The translations under genes and the position numbers were made by a program. From NCBI RefSeq assembly GCF_000342005.1, contig NZ_AOHO01000037.1, positions 1 through 64,000 on the forward strand: a DNA stretch of 64,000 nucleotides. The letters run 5' to 3'. Within the stretch, counting starts at the first letter, position 1, and every line of letters begins with the position of its first letter. The notes beneath the pieces were generated by a model. That model had not been told where the DNA came from and did no database searches. It saw nothing but the letters and a program-made list of their open reading frames with translations. Origin of the DNA: Amycolatopsis decaplanina DSM 44594. Lineage in GTDB: Bacteria > Actinomycetota > Actinomycetes > Mycobacteriales > Pseudonocardiaceae. Positions 1-10,300 of the stretch are shown one piece after another.

Positions 1-17
1 CAACTCCTCAAAACCCA

Positions 18-59
18 CGATCCCCGCAACCCCCGAAATCCAGGGTGTTGCGGGGATCG
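18..59. terminator. perfect 13-bp hairpin, terminator-like
   Basis: Left arm cgatccccgcaac (18-30) and right arm gttgcggggatcg (47-59) are perfect reverse complements around a 16-nt loop, and ccc/ggg next to the loop could extend the stem. There is no T-tract, which is common for actinobacterial terminators. It probably ends a gene lying left of the window or marks the edge of the IS remnant. Confidence 0.5.
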
Positions 60-124
60 CTAGAACCCGCCACACCGGCGACGGGCCCCTCACCATGCCC
101 GCGGCCCGAAGAGCCTGTCTTTGA

Positions 125-592
125 ACCTGGTCAGGCGGTCCTGGCCCGCTGTTTTGGCGGGTCAGGCGCCTGGCCCTCGTAGTGATCCTGGAGAGGTTGA
201 TGAACGCGGCGGAGCGGTCCTGGCTGCTGGCGACGGTGACCAGCACGACCAGCAGCAGGCCCTGACCGACCGGGAATCGATCACCGCCGCGCTCGGCGCC
301 GGATTCCGTCCCGCTCGTGACCGGATCTCCTCGCACAGCCAGTCACGGACCTAGCCGAACACCCCGGCTTCGCTCCAGCGGGCGAAGAACCCGTGCACCG
401 TCTTCCAGGGCGGGAAGCCCTCGGTAGCGCCCGCCATGTGATGCCGTTGTCGGTGACCTAGCGCAGCGCGTCCATGATCGCGCGGCGCGGATGTTCTCCG
501 GCCGGCCGCCCACCGCGGTCCCGCACGCGGGCCGGGGCAGCAACGGCCCCAGCAACACCCACTCGGCATCAGTGGCGTCCGACGGATAACGA
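125..592 (-). pseudogene. decayed IS5-family (DUF4096) transposase
   Basis: Three different minus-strand frames carry consecutive pieces of an IS5-type transposase. The N-terminal piece (about 592-480) reads YPSDATDAEWVLLGPLLPRP and GGRPEN. After a frameshift, about 470-355 reads EGFPPWKTVHGFFARWSEAG, a DUF4096 signature, and is followed by an in-frame TAG. Past that stop the frame continues as VRDWLCEEIRS...VIDSRSV, then jumps to GLLLVVLVTVAS in another frame with the middle of the protein missing. No intact start codon or DDE core remains. The sequence gagcctgtctttgaacctgg near 111-130 could be one terminal inverted repeat, but I did not find a partner. It is a non-functional relic at the left edge of the regulator and secretion locus. 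Confidence 0.8.
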
Positions 593-931
593 CGAGGCCC
601 TCAGCAGCCGTTCAGCGGCGGTGTCGCCCAGGCAGTATTCGACATCGAAATTCGTGTTCATCGCGCACTGGGTCGTACCGATGGCCGGCTCGGTCGCGCC
701 GAGCGAGGGCGGCAATGACCACTTTGGACAGTCGATGACGCCAGGTGTCCGGGCCGGGCGCCTCGGTTCGCCGGGAGACGCACCACCCGTGACGATGGTT
801 ACACCGGGCGGCACACGGTCCGGGGTGGCCGCCGTCCGCGATGTGGGAGCCGCGCGGAACCGTTGTCAACACTGTGTTCTCACGGCCGTCACTTTCCGAG
901 GCCGGCCGTGCTTTTTGAGACCTAGGTCAAG
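593..931. other. non-coding stretch, nothing recognised
   Basis: Between the IS relic and the promoter of the first regulator I see no supported gene. The short frames here lack ribosome sites and recognisable protein motifs. Confidence 0.5.
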
Positions 932-959
932 TTGAGCCCGCAGGGTGGGTATGGATAAT
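932..959 (+). promoter_or_regulatory. promoter of the first XRE/NB-ARC regulator, probably leaderless
   Basis: TTGAGC (932-937) and GATAAT (954-959) are separated by 16 nt and resemble housekeeping -35/-10 elements. Transcription would begin about 7 nt after the -10, at 966-967, the A of the ATG start codon itself. No Shine-Dalgarno sequence precedes that ATG, so a leaderless mRNA is the simplest reading. Leaderless genes are common in actinobacteria. Confidence 0.6.
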
Positions 960-966
960 TCGGCCC

Positions 967-3405
967 ATGACGAACGCCGCCTTGGGAAGGGCAGCCACGA
1001 CTTTCAGGGCGCTGCTGAAGGGTTACCGCGTTCGCGCCGAGCTCACCCAGGAGGAGCTCGCCGAGGGGTCCGGGGTGAGTGTCCGGGCCATCAGCGACAT
1101 GGAGCGCGGGATCGCCAAGAGCCCGCAACGCCGGACGATCGAAGCACTCGCCGCGCCGCTGTCCTTGACCGATGAAGAGCTGACCGGCCTGCAGAAGGTC
1201 GCGAGGCAGGGCCGCGCCCAGCCGACCCCCGCCCCCGCGCCCGCGGCGGCCGGGATCTACGGAACACCGTTGATCGGCCTCCTGCCGACGGACGTCGACG
1301 ACCTCACCGGACGCGAAAGCGATCTCGACGCGTTGCGCGCCCTTTCCGCCGATCTGAGCGGCGGCCGCCGCCGGTCGGGGCGGGTCGCCATCCTGAGCGG
1401 GCCGCCCGGAACCGGCAAGACCACCCTCGCGGTCCGGGTGGCGCACAACCTCGCCGGCGAATTCCCCGACGGCAGGCTCTTCCTGAAGCTGCGCGGCATG
1501 TCCGCCGAGCCGACGAACCCGGCGGACGTGCTGCATCTGATCCTGCGCTCGCTGGGCGTCGACGCCGTCCGCATCCCGGCCGACCCGGAGGACCGGGCGG
1601 GCCTGTGCCGCTCCCTCCTGCAGGACCGGGCCACCCTGATCGTCCTGGACGACGCGGCCGATGAAGCCCAGGTCCGTCCGCTGCTGGTCGGCGGGCCGCG
1701 GTGTCTCACCCTGATCACCAGCCGTCAGATGCTGGTGGGGCTGGAACGCGCGAGCAGGCTCCCCCTCGACGTGTTCGGCGAGGACGACGCGGTCACCTTG
1801 CTGTCGACCATCATCGGGGCGGGCCGGGTCGCGCGGGAGCGGCAGGCGGCGCTCGAACTGGTCGAATTGTGCGGGCGGCTGCCGCTGGCGCTGCGCATCG
1901 CGGGCAACCGGCTGGCGAGCCGCCCGGCGTGGCCGCTGTCGCGCCTGGTGGATCAGCTCCGGGACCGCAGCAGACGGCTGACCACGCTGACCGCCGGCGA
2001 TCTCGACGTGCGCAGCGTGTTCGAACTGTCGTACCGCCAGCTCAGCCCGAACGCCGCCGCGGTGTTCCGGCGGCTGTCGCTCGTCCCGGCGGCGGACTTC
2101 TCGGTGGGGGCCGCGATGACGCTCATCGAAGCCTCCGACGAGGACGACGCCGCCGTCTTCCTGGAGGAACTGGCCGACGCGAGCCTGCTGCAGACGTCGC
2201 AGGAGAACGGCCGGTACCAGTTCCACGACCTCCTGCGGGTGTTCGCGACCGAACGGCTGGCCCGGGAGGAAACCCCCGACGTCGTCGAGGCGGCGGAGAA
2301 CCGGCTGGCCGACTGGCTGGTGCGCACCGCGACGGCGGCGGGCCGCTACTTCCACCCGACAGACGGGGTCAGCCCGCTCCCGGTAGCGACGCCCTCGTTC
2401 GGTGATCACTCCGGGGCGGGCAGGTGGCTGGAGGTCGAGCTGAAGAACTGGCTCGCCGCGGTCAAGAGCGTCGCCGCTCGCGGAGACCATCGCCCGGTTC
2501 TCGACCTGGCCGAGTCCATGCACTGGTACTCGGAGATCGGCGGGACCGCCGGCACCTGGTACGACGTGTTCGAACTCGCCGTGAACTCGGCCATCGCGCT
2601 CGGCAGCAAACGGGACGAGGCCGTCCACCTGAACTATCTGGCCTGGGTGCAGGCTTCGCTGTGCGACCAGGCCGAAGAATCCGTCAAGCTGGCCCAGCGG
2701 GCCTTGGACGCCGCGGTCGAGGCGGGCGACCGTCGCGAACAGGGCTGGGCTCGGGTGTACCTGACGAGCGCGCATGCCCGCGACGCCGGGCGCACGACGT
2801 CGCCCAAGCTCTTCGACGAGGCGGCGCACCTGTTCGAAGAGGCGGGTTATCCGCTCGGAGTCCATGTGGCGCGGGCGATGCGGGCGTCGTACTGGTACCG
2901 GAACGGCCGGTTCGAAGAAGCCGCCGAAGAGTTCGATGTCTGCGTCCGCTACTTCGGGCAGGACTTCGGCGGCTCGCGCACGCCCGTGGACGACACCAAT
3001 CACGCGTACCTGCTGTTGCGTTCGGCGCAGAACCTCGCCGCGCTCGATCTGCCCGATCGGGCACTCGCGCACTGTGAAACGGCGCTCGACCTGTTCCGCC
3101 GCCACGGCGCCGCGATGGGGCAGGCCCGCGCGCTCCAGGCCACCGGATCGTTGATGCGCCGCCGGGGCGACCACGCGAACGCGCGCCGCCGCTTGACCGA
3201 GGCCGGGGAACTCTACGAACGCATCGGGCTGACCCAGGCTCAGATCGACACACTCTGTGACAGGGCGGCCCTGTCCGAGGAGATGGGCGACCCGGCGTCG
3301 GCGCGCGCGGACCGGGAACGCGCGCTGGGCCTCTGCGACCGGCTCGGCCGGGCCGAAGGCGGCAGACTGCGGGAGAAACTGGCCGACCGCCTCAACGCCT
3401 CGTAG
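967..3405 (+). CDS. XRE-HTH / NB-ARC / TPR transcriptional regulator (copy 1)
   Basis: An 812-aa signal-transducing regulator. Residues about 8-66 form an XRE-type helix-turn-helix (LTQEELAEGSGVSVRAISDMERG). A STAND/NB-ARC-like ATPase follows with Walker A GPPGTGKTT at about residue 145 and Walker B LIVLDDA near 225, then a winged-helix-like segment. The C-terminal half is made of TPR-like helices (LAESMHWYSEIGGTAG, LNYLAWVQASLC). The architecture is that of AfsR/SARP-type regulators without the BTAD/OmpR DNA-binding region, with the XRE domain in its place. In this class nucleotide exchange on the NB-ARC and ligand or protein binding by the TPRs usually control DNA binding. The ATG is chosen because the paralogue at 53087 begins at the equivalent position and a promoter sits just upstream. 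It converges, with an 8-bp gap, on the end of the secretion/toxin operon. Control of that operon is inference from position and from the paralogue on the other flank. Confidence 0.85.
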   Translation: MTNAALGRAATTFRALLKGYRVRAELTQEELAEGSGVSVRAISDMERGIAKSPQRRTIEALAAPLSLTDEELTGLQKVARQGRAQPTPAPAPAAAGIYGTPLIGLLPTDVDDLTGRESDLDALRALSADLSGGRRRSGRVAILSGPPGTGKTTLAVRVAHNLAGEFPDGRLFLKLRGMSAEPTNPADVLHLILRSLGVDAVRIPADPEDRAGLCRSLLQDRATLIVLDDAADEAQVRPLLVGGPRCLTLITSRQMLVGLERASRLPLDVFGEDDAVTLLSTIIGAGRVARERQAALELVELCGRLPLALRIAGNRLASRPAWPLSRLVDQLRDRSRRLTTLTAGDLDVRSVFELSYRQLSPNAAAVFRRLSLVPAADFSVGAAMTLIEASDEDDAAVFLEELADASLLQTSQENGRYQFHDLLRVFATERLAREETPDVVEAAENRLADWLVRTATAAGRYFHPTDGVSPLPVATPSFGDHSGAGRWLEVELKNWLAAVKSVAARGDHRPVLDLAESMHWYSEIGGTAGTWYDVFELAVNSAIALGSKRDEAVHLNYLAWVQASLCDQAEESVKLAQRALDAAVEAGDRREQGWARVYLTSAHARDAGRTTSPKLFDEAAHLFEEAGYPLGVHVARAMRASYWYRNGRFEEAAEEFDVCVRYFGQDFGGSRTPVDDTNHAYLLLRSAQNLAALDLPDRALAHCETALDLFRRHGAAMGQARALQATGSLMRRRGDHANARRRLTEAGELYERIGLTQAQIDTLCDRAALSEEMGDPASARADRERALGLCDRLGRAEGGRLREKLADRLNAS

Positions 3406-3413
3406 TCCCGCCG

Positions 3414-3668
3414 TCAGGAGGCGCGGGTCAGTTCCTCCCAGGTGATGTGCCCGAGCAGGACGTCCTGGATGGTGTAGCGGGGCGTGGGTTCGAACTCGGC
3501 GATGGTCGCGGAAGCGCCTGCCCTCGACAGCCCGGCGGCCGCGGCGATCCGGCCGCCGAGTTCACCCGCGTCCAGGTCGCGGATGTCGTCGCGGGAGACG
3601 TACACGGCCACCATGTCCTCTTCGGCCCGGGCAGGACGACCGTGGAAACCCTGGATTCGTAGCGACAC
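3414..3668 (-). CDS. 84-aa protein of unknown function at the end of the toxin operon
   Basis: Starts at GTG 3668, preceded by AAGGAG at 3674-3679 with 5-nt spacing. The 84-aa product is soluble and mixed alpha/beta in character, ends in DVLLGHITWEELTRAS, and has no signal peptide or membrane segment. I do not recognise the family. It is the last minus-strand gene behind the 9,856-aa protein and the 141-aa gene, 128 nt after the latter, and stops 8 bp from the convergent regulator. Its position fits a small partner or immunity factor of the giant effector, but nothing in the sequence proves this. Confidence 0.65.
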   Translation of the reverse strand: MSLRIQGFHGRPARAEEDMVAVYVSRDDIRDLDAGELGGRIAAAAGLSRAGASATIAEFEPTPRYTIQDVLLGHITWEELTRAS

Positions 3669-3796
3669 GTCAACTCCTTGGTGTTGAGCGGTTCTGCGAC
3701 TCTGGAATCAGTAAACGGCACCCGTGTCCCGGTCACCATGAACAACCACCAGCAGAACGACCGGAAGGAAAGTCACGCCGGAGCGGCGGTTCCGGG

Positions 3797-4222
3797 TCAG
3801 CCCGCGCTCCACACCGGCGTCCGCTCCGCCCCCGGCGGTGCCAGCACGAAACCGGCCGCGCGCCGGACGACGTCCGGCGGCACCGGCTCCGCCGACGCCC
3901 CCCGCGCCCGGATGTGGCCGAGCAGATCCGGCTCCGGCGCCATCCCGTGGTGCTCCAGGTAGTAGGTGACGGTGTCGGTCCAGATCCACGTCCCGTCGGT
4001 GAGGAAGTTCGTCGGCACGACCGCGGTCCGGTCCGGGTCGACGACGTCGTCCAGCAAGGACGGCGTGACCAGCACCGGGGTACCGCCGGCCAGATACGCG
4101 ACGAGGGCCCGCAGTTCTTCCGGGTCCTCGATCCGCGGGCGGCCGGGCGCGAACCCCGGGCCCGTTTCGGGGTCGACGAAGTCGAACACCCTGGCCAGGG
4201 TGAACTCTCGCGTTGTGGTCAC
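3797..4222 (-). CDS. 141-aa conserved protein, candidate immunity or partner protein of the giant effector
   Basis: A 141-aa soluble protein. An upstream in-frame ATG at 4246 exists, but GTG 4222 has a perfect AGGAGG at 4229-4234 with 6-nt spacing, so the GTG is preferred (protein begins VTTTREFTLARVFDF). Conserved-looking stretches are LVAYLAGGTPVLVT, VVPTNFLTDGTWIWTDTVTY and YLEHHGMAPEPDLLGHIRAR. From general familiarity, similar small proteins occur beside T7SS and polymorphic-toxin genes in actinobacteria; I cannot name the family. It lies 107 nt after the giant gene on the same strand, the usual place for an immunity gene. No membrane segment is visible. Confidence 0.7.
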   Translation of the reverse strand: MTTTREFTLARVFDFVDPETGPGFAPGRPRIEDPEELRALVAYLAGGTPVLVTPSLLDDVVDPDRTAVVPTNFLTDGTWIWTDTVTYYLEHHGMAPEPDLLGHIRARGASAEPVPPDVVRRAAGFVLAPPGAERTPVWSAG

Positions 4223-4329
4223 CGGGTACCTCCTGAGGAAGGGCATGGATTCGCCACCCGAGCACACCGCACCGAACCGCCGGGCACCAGGCAGGAGAGG
4301 CGGCAGAACCGTCCGGCGGTTCCTGTCGG

Positions 4330-7300
4330 TCAGTCCCGGGCCAGCCAGTCCGTGAGGATCCCGTCCAGCCGCCGCGGGTCGTTGCCCCACGCGAGGAGAT
4401 CGGCTTCGGCCTGCGCCGCCCCGGCCGACGCCTCGGCCAAGGCCGCCTCCGCCAGCTCGAGATCCGCTCCGTCCCGTGAGGTTCCCACTCCCGCGAGGAC
4501 ACGGCGTGCCAACCGCCGTTGGGCGTCGGACGCTTGGTTCAGGGCGTCGCGCGCCCAAAGCAGGTTCGCCACCGCCTCTCGCCTCGTGCGCGGGAACCCG
4601 GGCCTGCCCGGCTCACCGCCGTCGAAGGATCCGGACGCGTCGGCGTCGAGCATCCGCAGCAACCCTGCGACCTCGTCCTGCCCCACGAAACCCGTTTCGA
4701 CCAGCCGGTCCAGGTACTCCTCGAGCCGGTCGTCGCGACGGACCCGAGGATCCGGCCCGGCCACAGTGGGCACCAAGGCCTCGAAGACGCTGTTCGACGT
4801 CACCGTGTCGGCCGGGACGGGTTCCGGTTCCATCCCCAGATACCGGGCGACGCTCTGCGACGAGCTCCTGATCTCGTTCCACACCTGATGCCGGGCGGCC
4901 ACCAGCTCGCTGAGGCTCTCCCTCTGCTGCTCCGCACTGCGGAACGGGGCGACCTTGATCCGGAACACCCGCCAGTCACGCTGCCCGTACTCCTCCCGGC
5001 GGCCGGGGTCCAGCAACCTCCCGCCGAACAACTCCTCTTCGTGCGTGACCGGAAGGCCGCCACCGCGATATTCGTCGAGCAGCGAAACCAGCCGATCCGC
5101 CAACTCCGTCCGCGCATAGGACCGGCCGGCGCCGAAACTGTGCGCGAGACCGTACCTGCCGAAATAGCTCTGATGGATGACCGCGCGGTCACCCCGCAAC
5201 TCCAGGTAGAACGCGTGCGTCGACCCCGTGCTCACCCACACGCCGACGTCCTGGCCGCCGTTGATCACCTCCGTCAACCCGGACACCGTCACCTCGGCCG
5301 GCTCGCCCACCGGATCATGCGCCACCTCGAACAGCAGGGTGGCCGTCTGACCGCACACTCCCGTGAGGCCACCGTCCGCGAACGCGCGGTAGGTCTCCGA
5401 CACCTGGGCGTCCGGATCCGCTTCGTAAGCCGACCACAACACCCCGAACGGCTCCATCGTCCGCATCTCGAGCTCGAACAGGTTCACCCCGAGACCGTTC
5501 GCCACGTCCTCGAAGACACGGGCGGTCACCGACCCGGTCACCGTCGGCAGGTCGACGACCGAGCGGCTGGCCGGGGTGGACGCCAGGGACCCACGCGAGG
5601 AACCGCCGTACGCCGAGACCGTCGCGGTGGAGAGCCGTTCCAGCTCGTCGGCCACTGCCTGGTCGAAGACGGCGACGAGGTCCTCGTACTTCTTCTCGTA
5701 CGCGCTGGTGTAGGCGAAGCGGTGCTCGTCGCCCACCAGCACGTGCTCACCGTCCGAAACGGCCACCCCGGTCAGCTTGTCGTAGCCCGCCTGTTCCAGG
5801 CCGGTGGTGTCGTTGACGAACTTCGCCTGCGCGCTGTAGGAGGAGAAATCCGCCTGGTAGTACTGGTGGAACTCACGGAACAGGTTCCGCACGTCGACCG
5901 CGGTCGGTGCCCCGCCGTTGGGCCGTCCCACACGGACGGCGAGGCCGCGCACGAAGTCGTACACGCCCGCCGCGGTCATCTTTCCCAGACCGCGGAAGTA
6001 GTAGCCGAACGGATCCGAGTCGACGAACGCCCGTACCAGCTCGAAGTCACGCCTGCTCGCCCACAGCCCCTCATGCCTGTTCATGTACTGGACCGCGCCG
6101 CGATGCTCGGGTTCCAGATCATGGCTGACCTGGGCGTCGCCGTACTGGTGCTTGGAATTCACCTTGTCCATGTCGTGGAACAGGATCGCCTTGACGACCG
6201 CCTCCCGGCGGACGAAGCGGTCGGCGTCCTCCTGTCCGGTGGTGAGCGCCAGGTACCGGTTGAGCACCATCTGGGCGTGCTCGCCGAAGGTGTTCGGTTT
6301 CGTCTCCTCCGGCGCACGGTCAGGCCGTCCGACCGGATCCTTCCCGCCGGGCCGGACCGGTTGGATCTTGACCGTCTCGGCGAATTTCCGCGCGAGCTTG
6401 TCGTGTTCGTCGGTGACGTCCCGGTCCAGTTCCGTCAGCAGCTGATCGAGGATCACCCTGCCGGAACGCACGTGCGGGCTGTCGAGTTGCGCGTGGATCG
6501 TCTTCGCCAGAGCGTCACCGATCCGGCGGTGCTCGCCGAATACGATCGGGTCCTGTTTCCGCGTGTAGCCGAGGATGTACTTGTCACGCCAGCCGGCGTA
6601 TTCGTTCGCGTAGGGAGAGCCTTCGATGACGCCGTCGGCAAGCCGGCTCTTCCGGGTGTCGAAGTCGAGTTTGATCCGTCGTTCGTCGGTGGCGATGACC
6701 GAGCCGATCTCCGCCTGCGTCGCGTATTCCGGAAGCAACTCCATGAACTCGTTCGCCCGGGCACGGCTCACCGGAGTGATCGGCATGTCGTCCACCAGTT
6801 CCCGGTTCCGCATCACCGCGGCGGTCTTCTCGGCCAGTTCCTTGCGGTCTTCCGGCGCTCCGAATCTGGCCGCGTTCTTGTGTGCCAGCTCGTCGGACAG
6901 TGCCTTGGCCACGTTCTTCAGTCCGGTACGGAACCGCTCGCGGACCTCCTTCTCGCCAACGCCCACCAAATCGCTCTTGGTGATGGACTCCAAGGCCTTG
7001 GCGAGGATCCGGGCCTTGAACTGGGCCGCGTAAGAATCCGGACCGATCTTCACCTCCTTGGTGCGCAAGAGACTCTTGAACTCGCCGTCGGCGAGCAGGT
7101 CTTCGACGAGGCTCTGGGTGAAAACCTCGGCCCGGGTGCCGGTGAGGAAGGGTTTTCCGCGCTTCTTCTTCGCGTCCCCCTTGTCCTCGGCCTTCTCCTG
7201 GCCCTTCTTGTCGTCCTGTGCGCCCTTCTTCGCTTCCGCCTTCTTCCTCTTCTCGTCTTCCTTCTTCTTTTTTTCCTCTTCCTTGTTCTTCGTGTCCTTT

Positions 7301-10300
7301 TCCAGTTCCTCGACCCAGTCCGTGCCCAGGTCTTCGAACCGGGTCCGCACGGCCTTCAGGACGAGGTCACCGAGTTCCCGTCCGAAATCACCGTCGACGA
7401 CCTCGTCGCCGAATCCGGCTCCCAGCGAATCCAGTACGGCGTCGGCGACGGTGATCCCCGCTCTGATCGGGATGTGCGGGTCCGCCTCCATGGTCGTCTT
7501 GATGTCCTCGAGGGTACCGACCCGGGGCAGGTCCTTCTGGTCGATCGTCATCTTCGTGGCCTCGACGAGAACCGAATGCGGGTTGTTCAAGGACTTGTTG
7601 AGCTGGCTCGTCACGGTGGTCCTGAGATCGTTCTCGCTCACCTTGACGCCGTCTCCGGCGTGTTCGCGGACTTCGCTCTTCAGCGCCGTCCAGAGCTTCT
7701 CGGTGAGCTGCTCGACAAGCTCCTTCCCCGGACCGTGCGTGTTGAGGAAGGTGTTCATCTCCTCCCGACGGCGGGCGGCGCTGTCCGGTGCGGCTTTGAC
7801 GGTCGCTTTGGGGAACTCCGGGATGACGTCGGCCGGTGGGCTGAAGAAGGCCTCGGGCGAGTTCTTCCAAGTGTGATAGTGATTGCTCAGAGTCCTCGCG
7901 AGGCTTTGCAAGGCCCTCGCGTCATTGCGGAAGTACTTCTGGCCTCCGGTGGCCCAGGTGAACCACGGGTCGTTTTCCCGGCCCAGCGCGGCGGAGTCGA
8001 AGTCCGGCCGCAGACCCAGCCTGACGTAGAGGTCGGCGAGGTCCTCCTGACGGCCCGCGACCTCCGGCATGACGGTCACCCGCCCGCCGACCGTGTAGGT
8101 GACGAGCGAGCCGGGGAGCACCTTCTTCCGCAGCTGCTCGAAATGCGGACCACGCAGGCCGAACTGGTTGGTGTCGCCGTTCTGGTCGACGTTCATCGAC
8201 AGCTCGTTGCCCGCCGCCGCGGCCTCGACCACCGACTGTTCCGTGACGTCCAGGAACACATCCAGCGGCACGAGGAAAGACCGCAGCATCGGCTGCATGA
8301 AGTCCTGGCGACTTCCGTCGGTCTCGTACTTGGCGGTCCATTGCACGGCCCGCAGCGGCCGCCCACCGCCGACCCAGAAGACCTTCGATCCGGTACTGCC
8401 CTCGCCGCTGAACGGCTGGACCGTACCGTCCGTTTCCTGGTGCACGTCCTTGAACTCAGATTCGGGCTTGGCCGGGGTGAGGATCGCGGTGTAGAGACGG
8501 ACGTAGTTCTTTCCCTTGATCGTCTCGATCTCGAACTCGCCGCGGTGCACCACCTTGCGACCGTGATCGGTCAGCAGGACCGTCGAACCGGGATAGCGCA
8601 CGTTCGGTCGTCCGATGTGGACGTTCTCCCTGGTGCCGAGGTACCGCTCCGCACCGTCGACCTCCGCCCGCAGGATGTGCACCGGCCGGGCCGTCTCCCG
8701 GCCGTGGCTGGTCCACGTGCCGTCCGGGTTGATCACGTGCACCCGGACACCGGCGGCCCTCGCGATCGCATCGAGATCGGTGGTGCCCGGGTCGGCCGCG
8801 GTGAGCTCGTCGAGTCCCGCGATGATCCGGGCGCGCTCGCGCGGTACCCACTCGGGCAGGCTCGCCACGAGAGCCTCGCGGAACGAATCGTGCGGCGTGT
8901 CCCCCTCGACCAGGACCGGTTCCAGGCCGTGCCGGGCCAGCACGTCACGCTGGTCGGAGAACAGGACGCCGCGGCTGAGCACCTTGCCCGGGTACGGATA
9001 GCTGATCTCGACGGAGTTGACGCTGATCGACGATTTCGACGACGACTCGGAGAGATTCCGATTGACCGGTGACGGCCTCAACAGCGCGTTGTCGTCCCGT
9101 ACGGCGGATTCGGGCGGAGCGGGGAGATCGTCGTCGTTCTCCTCGTTCCCCTCCGTGGTGGGCAGCGGTGTGAGGATGGCGGTGTCCATCGTGGTGGTGA
9201 CCTTGCGGCGTTCGCGCGCCGTGGTGTCGTCGACCGAGACCTCGAGCAGGCCCCGGCGACCGGGACCGGGAACCTTCTCGATCACGATGTCGAAGTCGGC
9301 GACGGACAACCGCGGATCGTCCAGTGCCGAGAGCCGCTCGGCGATCAGCTCGCGCAGCGCCGTCGCGACCGCCTCACCGCGCCGCTGTCCCATGACCACC
9401 GCGCGGCCGAACGGATTGTTCCCGTCCCGGATCCCCACCCGCAGCACGGGCGGGGCGAATCCGTCCGCGGCCCGCCACCGCGCGAGTGCCACGACGCGGT
9501 TGACGAAGGACTCGAGCCGGCCCCGGGCGGCGACCACACTGCCGAGCCGGTCGACCGCGCTCTCGCGATCGTCGTCCTCGTCCAGGCTGTTCAGCAACTT
9601 CGCGTAATACTCGGGATCCACCAGCCGCGTCACGTCGACCCGCTCGCCGTCGATCTCGAGTGACCGCAGCAGATCGGCCCCGGTCGTCACCGTCCCGAGC
9701 ACCGCCGTCCCCTGGTCGAACTCGGCGTCGAACCGGCCGATCACCTCGTGCCCGGTCATCACCATCGTCAGCGCGTCGGCGAAGACCGCATCGTCACCGG
9801 TCGTGTAGATCTCGTGGAAACTCTCGCCATCGCCGTCTCCGACCAGGCGCAGCCGCGGCACTTTCCGGGTGACGGGGTCGACCTCGATGATCAGCTTTCC
9901 GCGGCCGTCCGCGCTTTCCGCGACCACCGGCCCGAAATACTGGTTGAGCTTGAGCTCGTTCTTCTTCCCGACCGGCGCCAGCACATACGTCTCACCGACC
10001 CGGGCGACAGCGTGCTTGCCCACGCCCAGCCGCTTCGCCGCCTGGTCCATCACAGCCGCGACAGCGGGATTCTTCAACCCTACGCCGAATTCGGGAAGCG
10101 GCTCTTCATTCGTCAGCTCGGCCTGGGAGATACCGGCGACGACGTCCGTCGGCGAAAGCTCCTCGACACCTCCGTCCGCTGACGCGACCAGGACCTTCGC
10201 CAGGGCGCGGCTACCGTCGACCCGTTCCGAGACGTAACCCTGCATCGTCGCGAAACCGCCGCCGGCACCCCGCAACACCGTCTGTCGCGGCTGCCCGCCG

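Noticed and set aside
569..661. 30-aa minus-strand peptide beginning MNTNFDVEYCLGD, possible small peptide or RiPP precursor
   Set aside because: No ribosome site, no modification genes nearby, and its 3' end overlaps the IS relic in another frame.
922..3174. 750-aa minus-strand open frame opposite regulator copy 1
   Set aside because: Antisense shadow without motifs; the plus strand encodes the HTH, Walker A and TPR-like helices.
7850..8540. Conserved-looking segment VFWVGGGRPLRAVQW...LRSFLVPLD considered as another ADP-ribosyltransferase module
   Set aside because: No ExE or Ser-Thr-Ser motif could be located, so I leave it as an unassigned region of the giant protein.
8620..8930. Possible OTU-protease-like segment (GDTPHDSFREALVASLP, and a similar one near 24700-24970)
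   Set aside because: The order of motifs is suggestive, but the nucleophile Cys is absent in both and the similarity is too weak to assign.
4519..9072. Very long plus-strand open frame opposite the 3' end of the giant gene (also 14014-16191, 18889-21840, 28684-33639)
   Set aside because: Arg/Gly/Val-rich antisense shadows caused by the high third-position GC of the giant gene. No ribosome site and no domain motif, while the minus strand carries clear motifs throughout.
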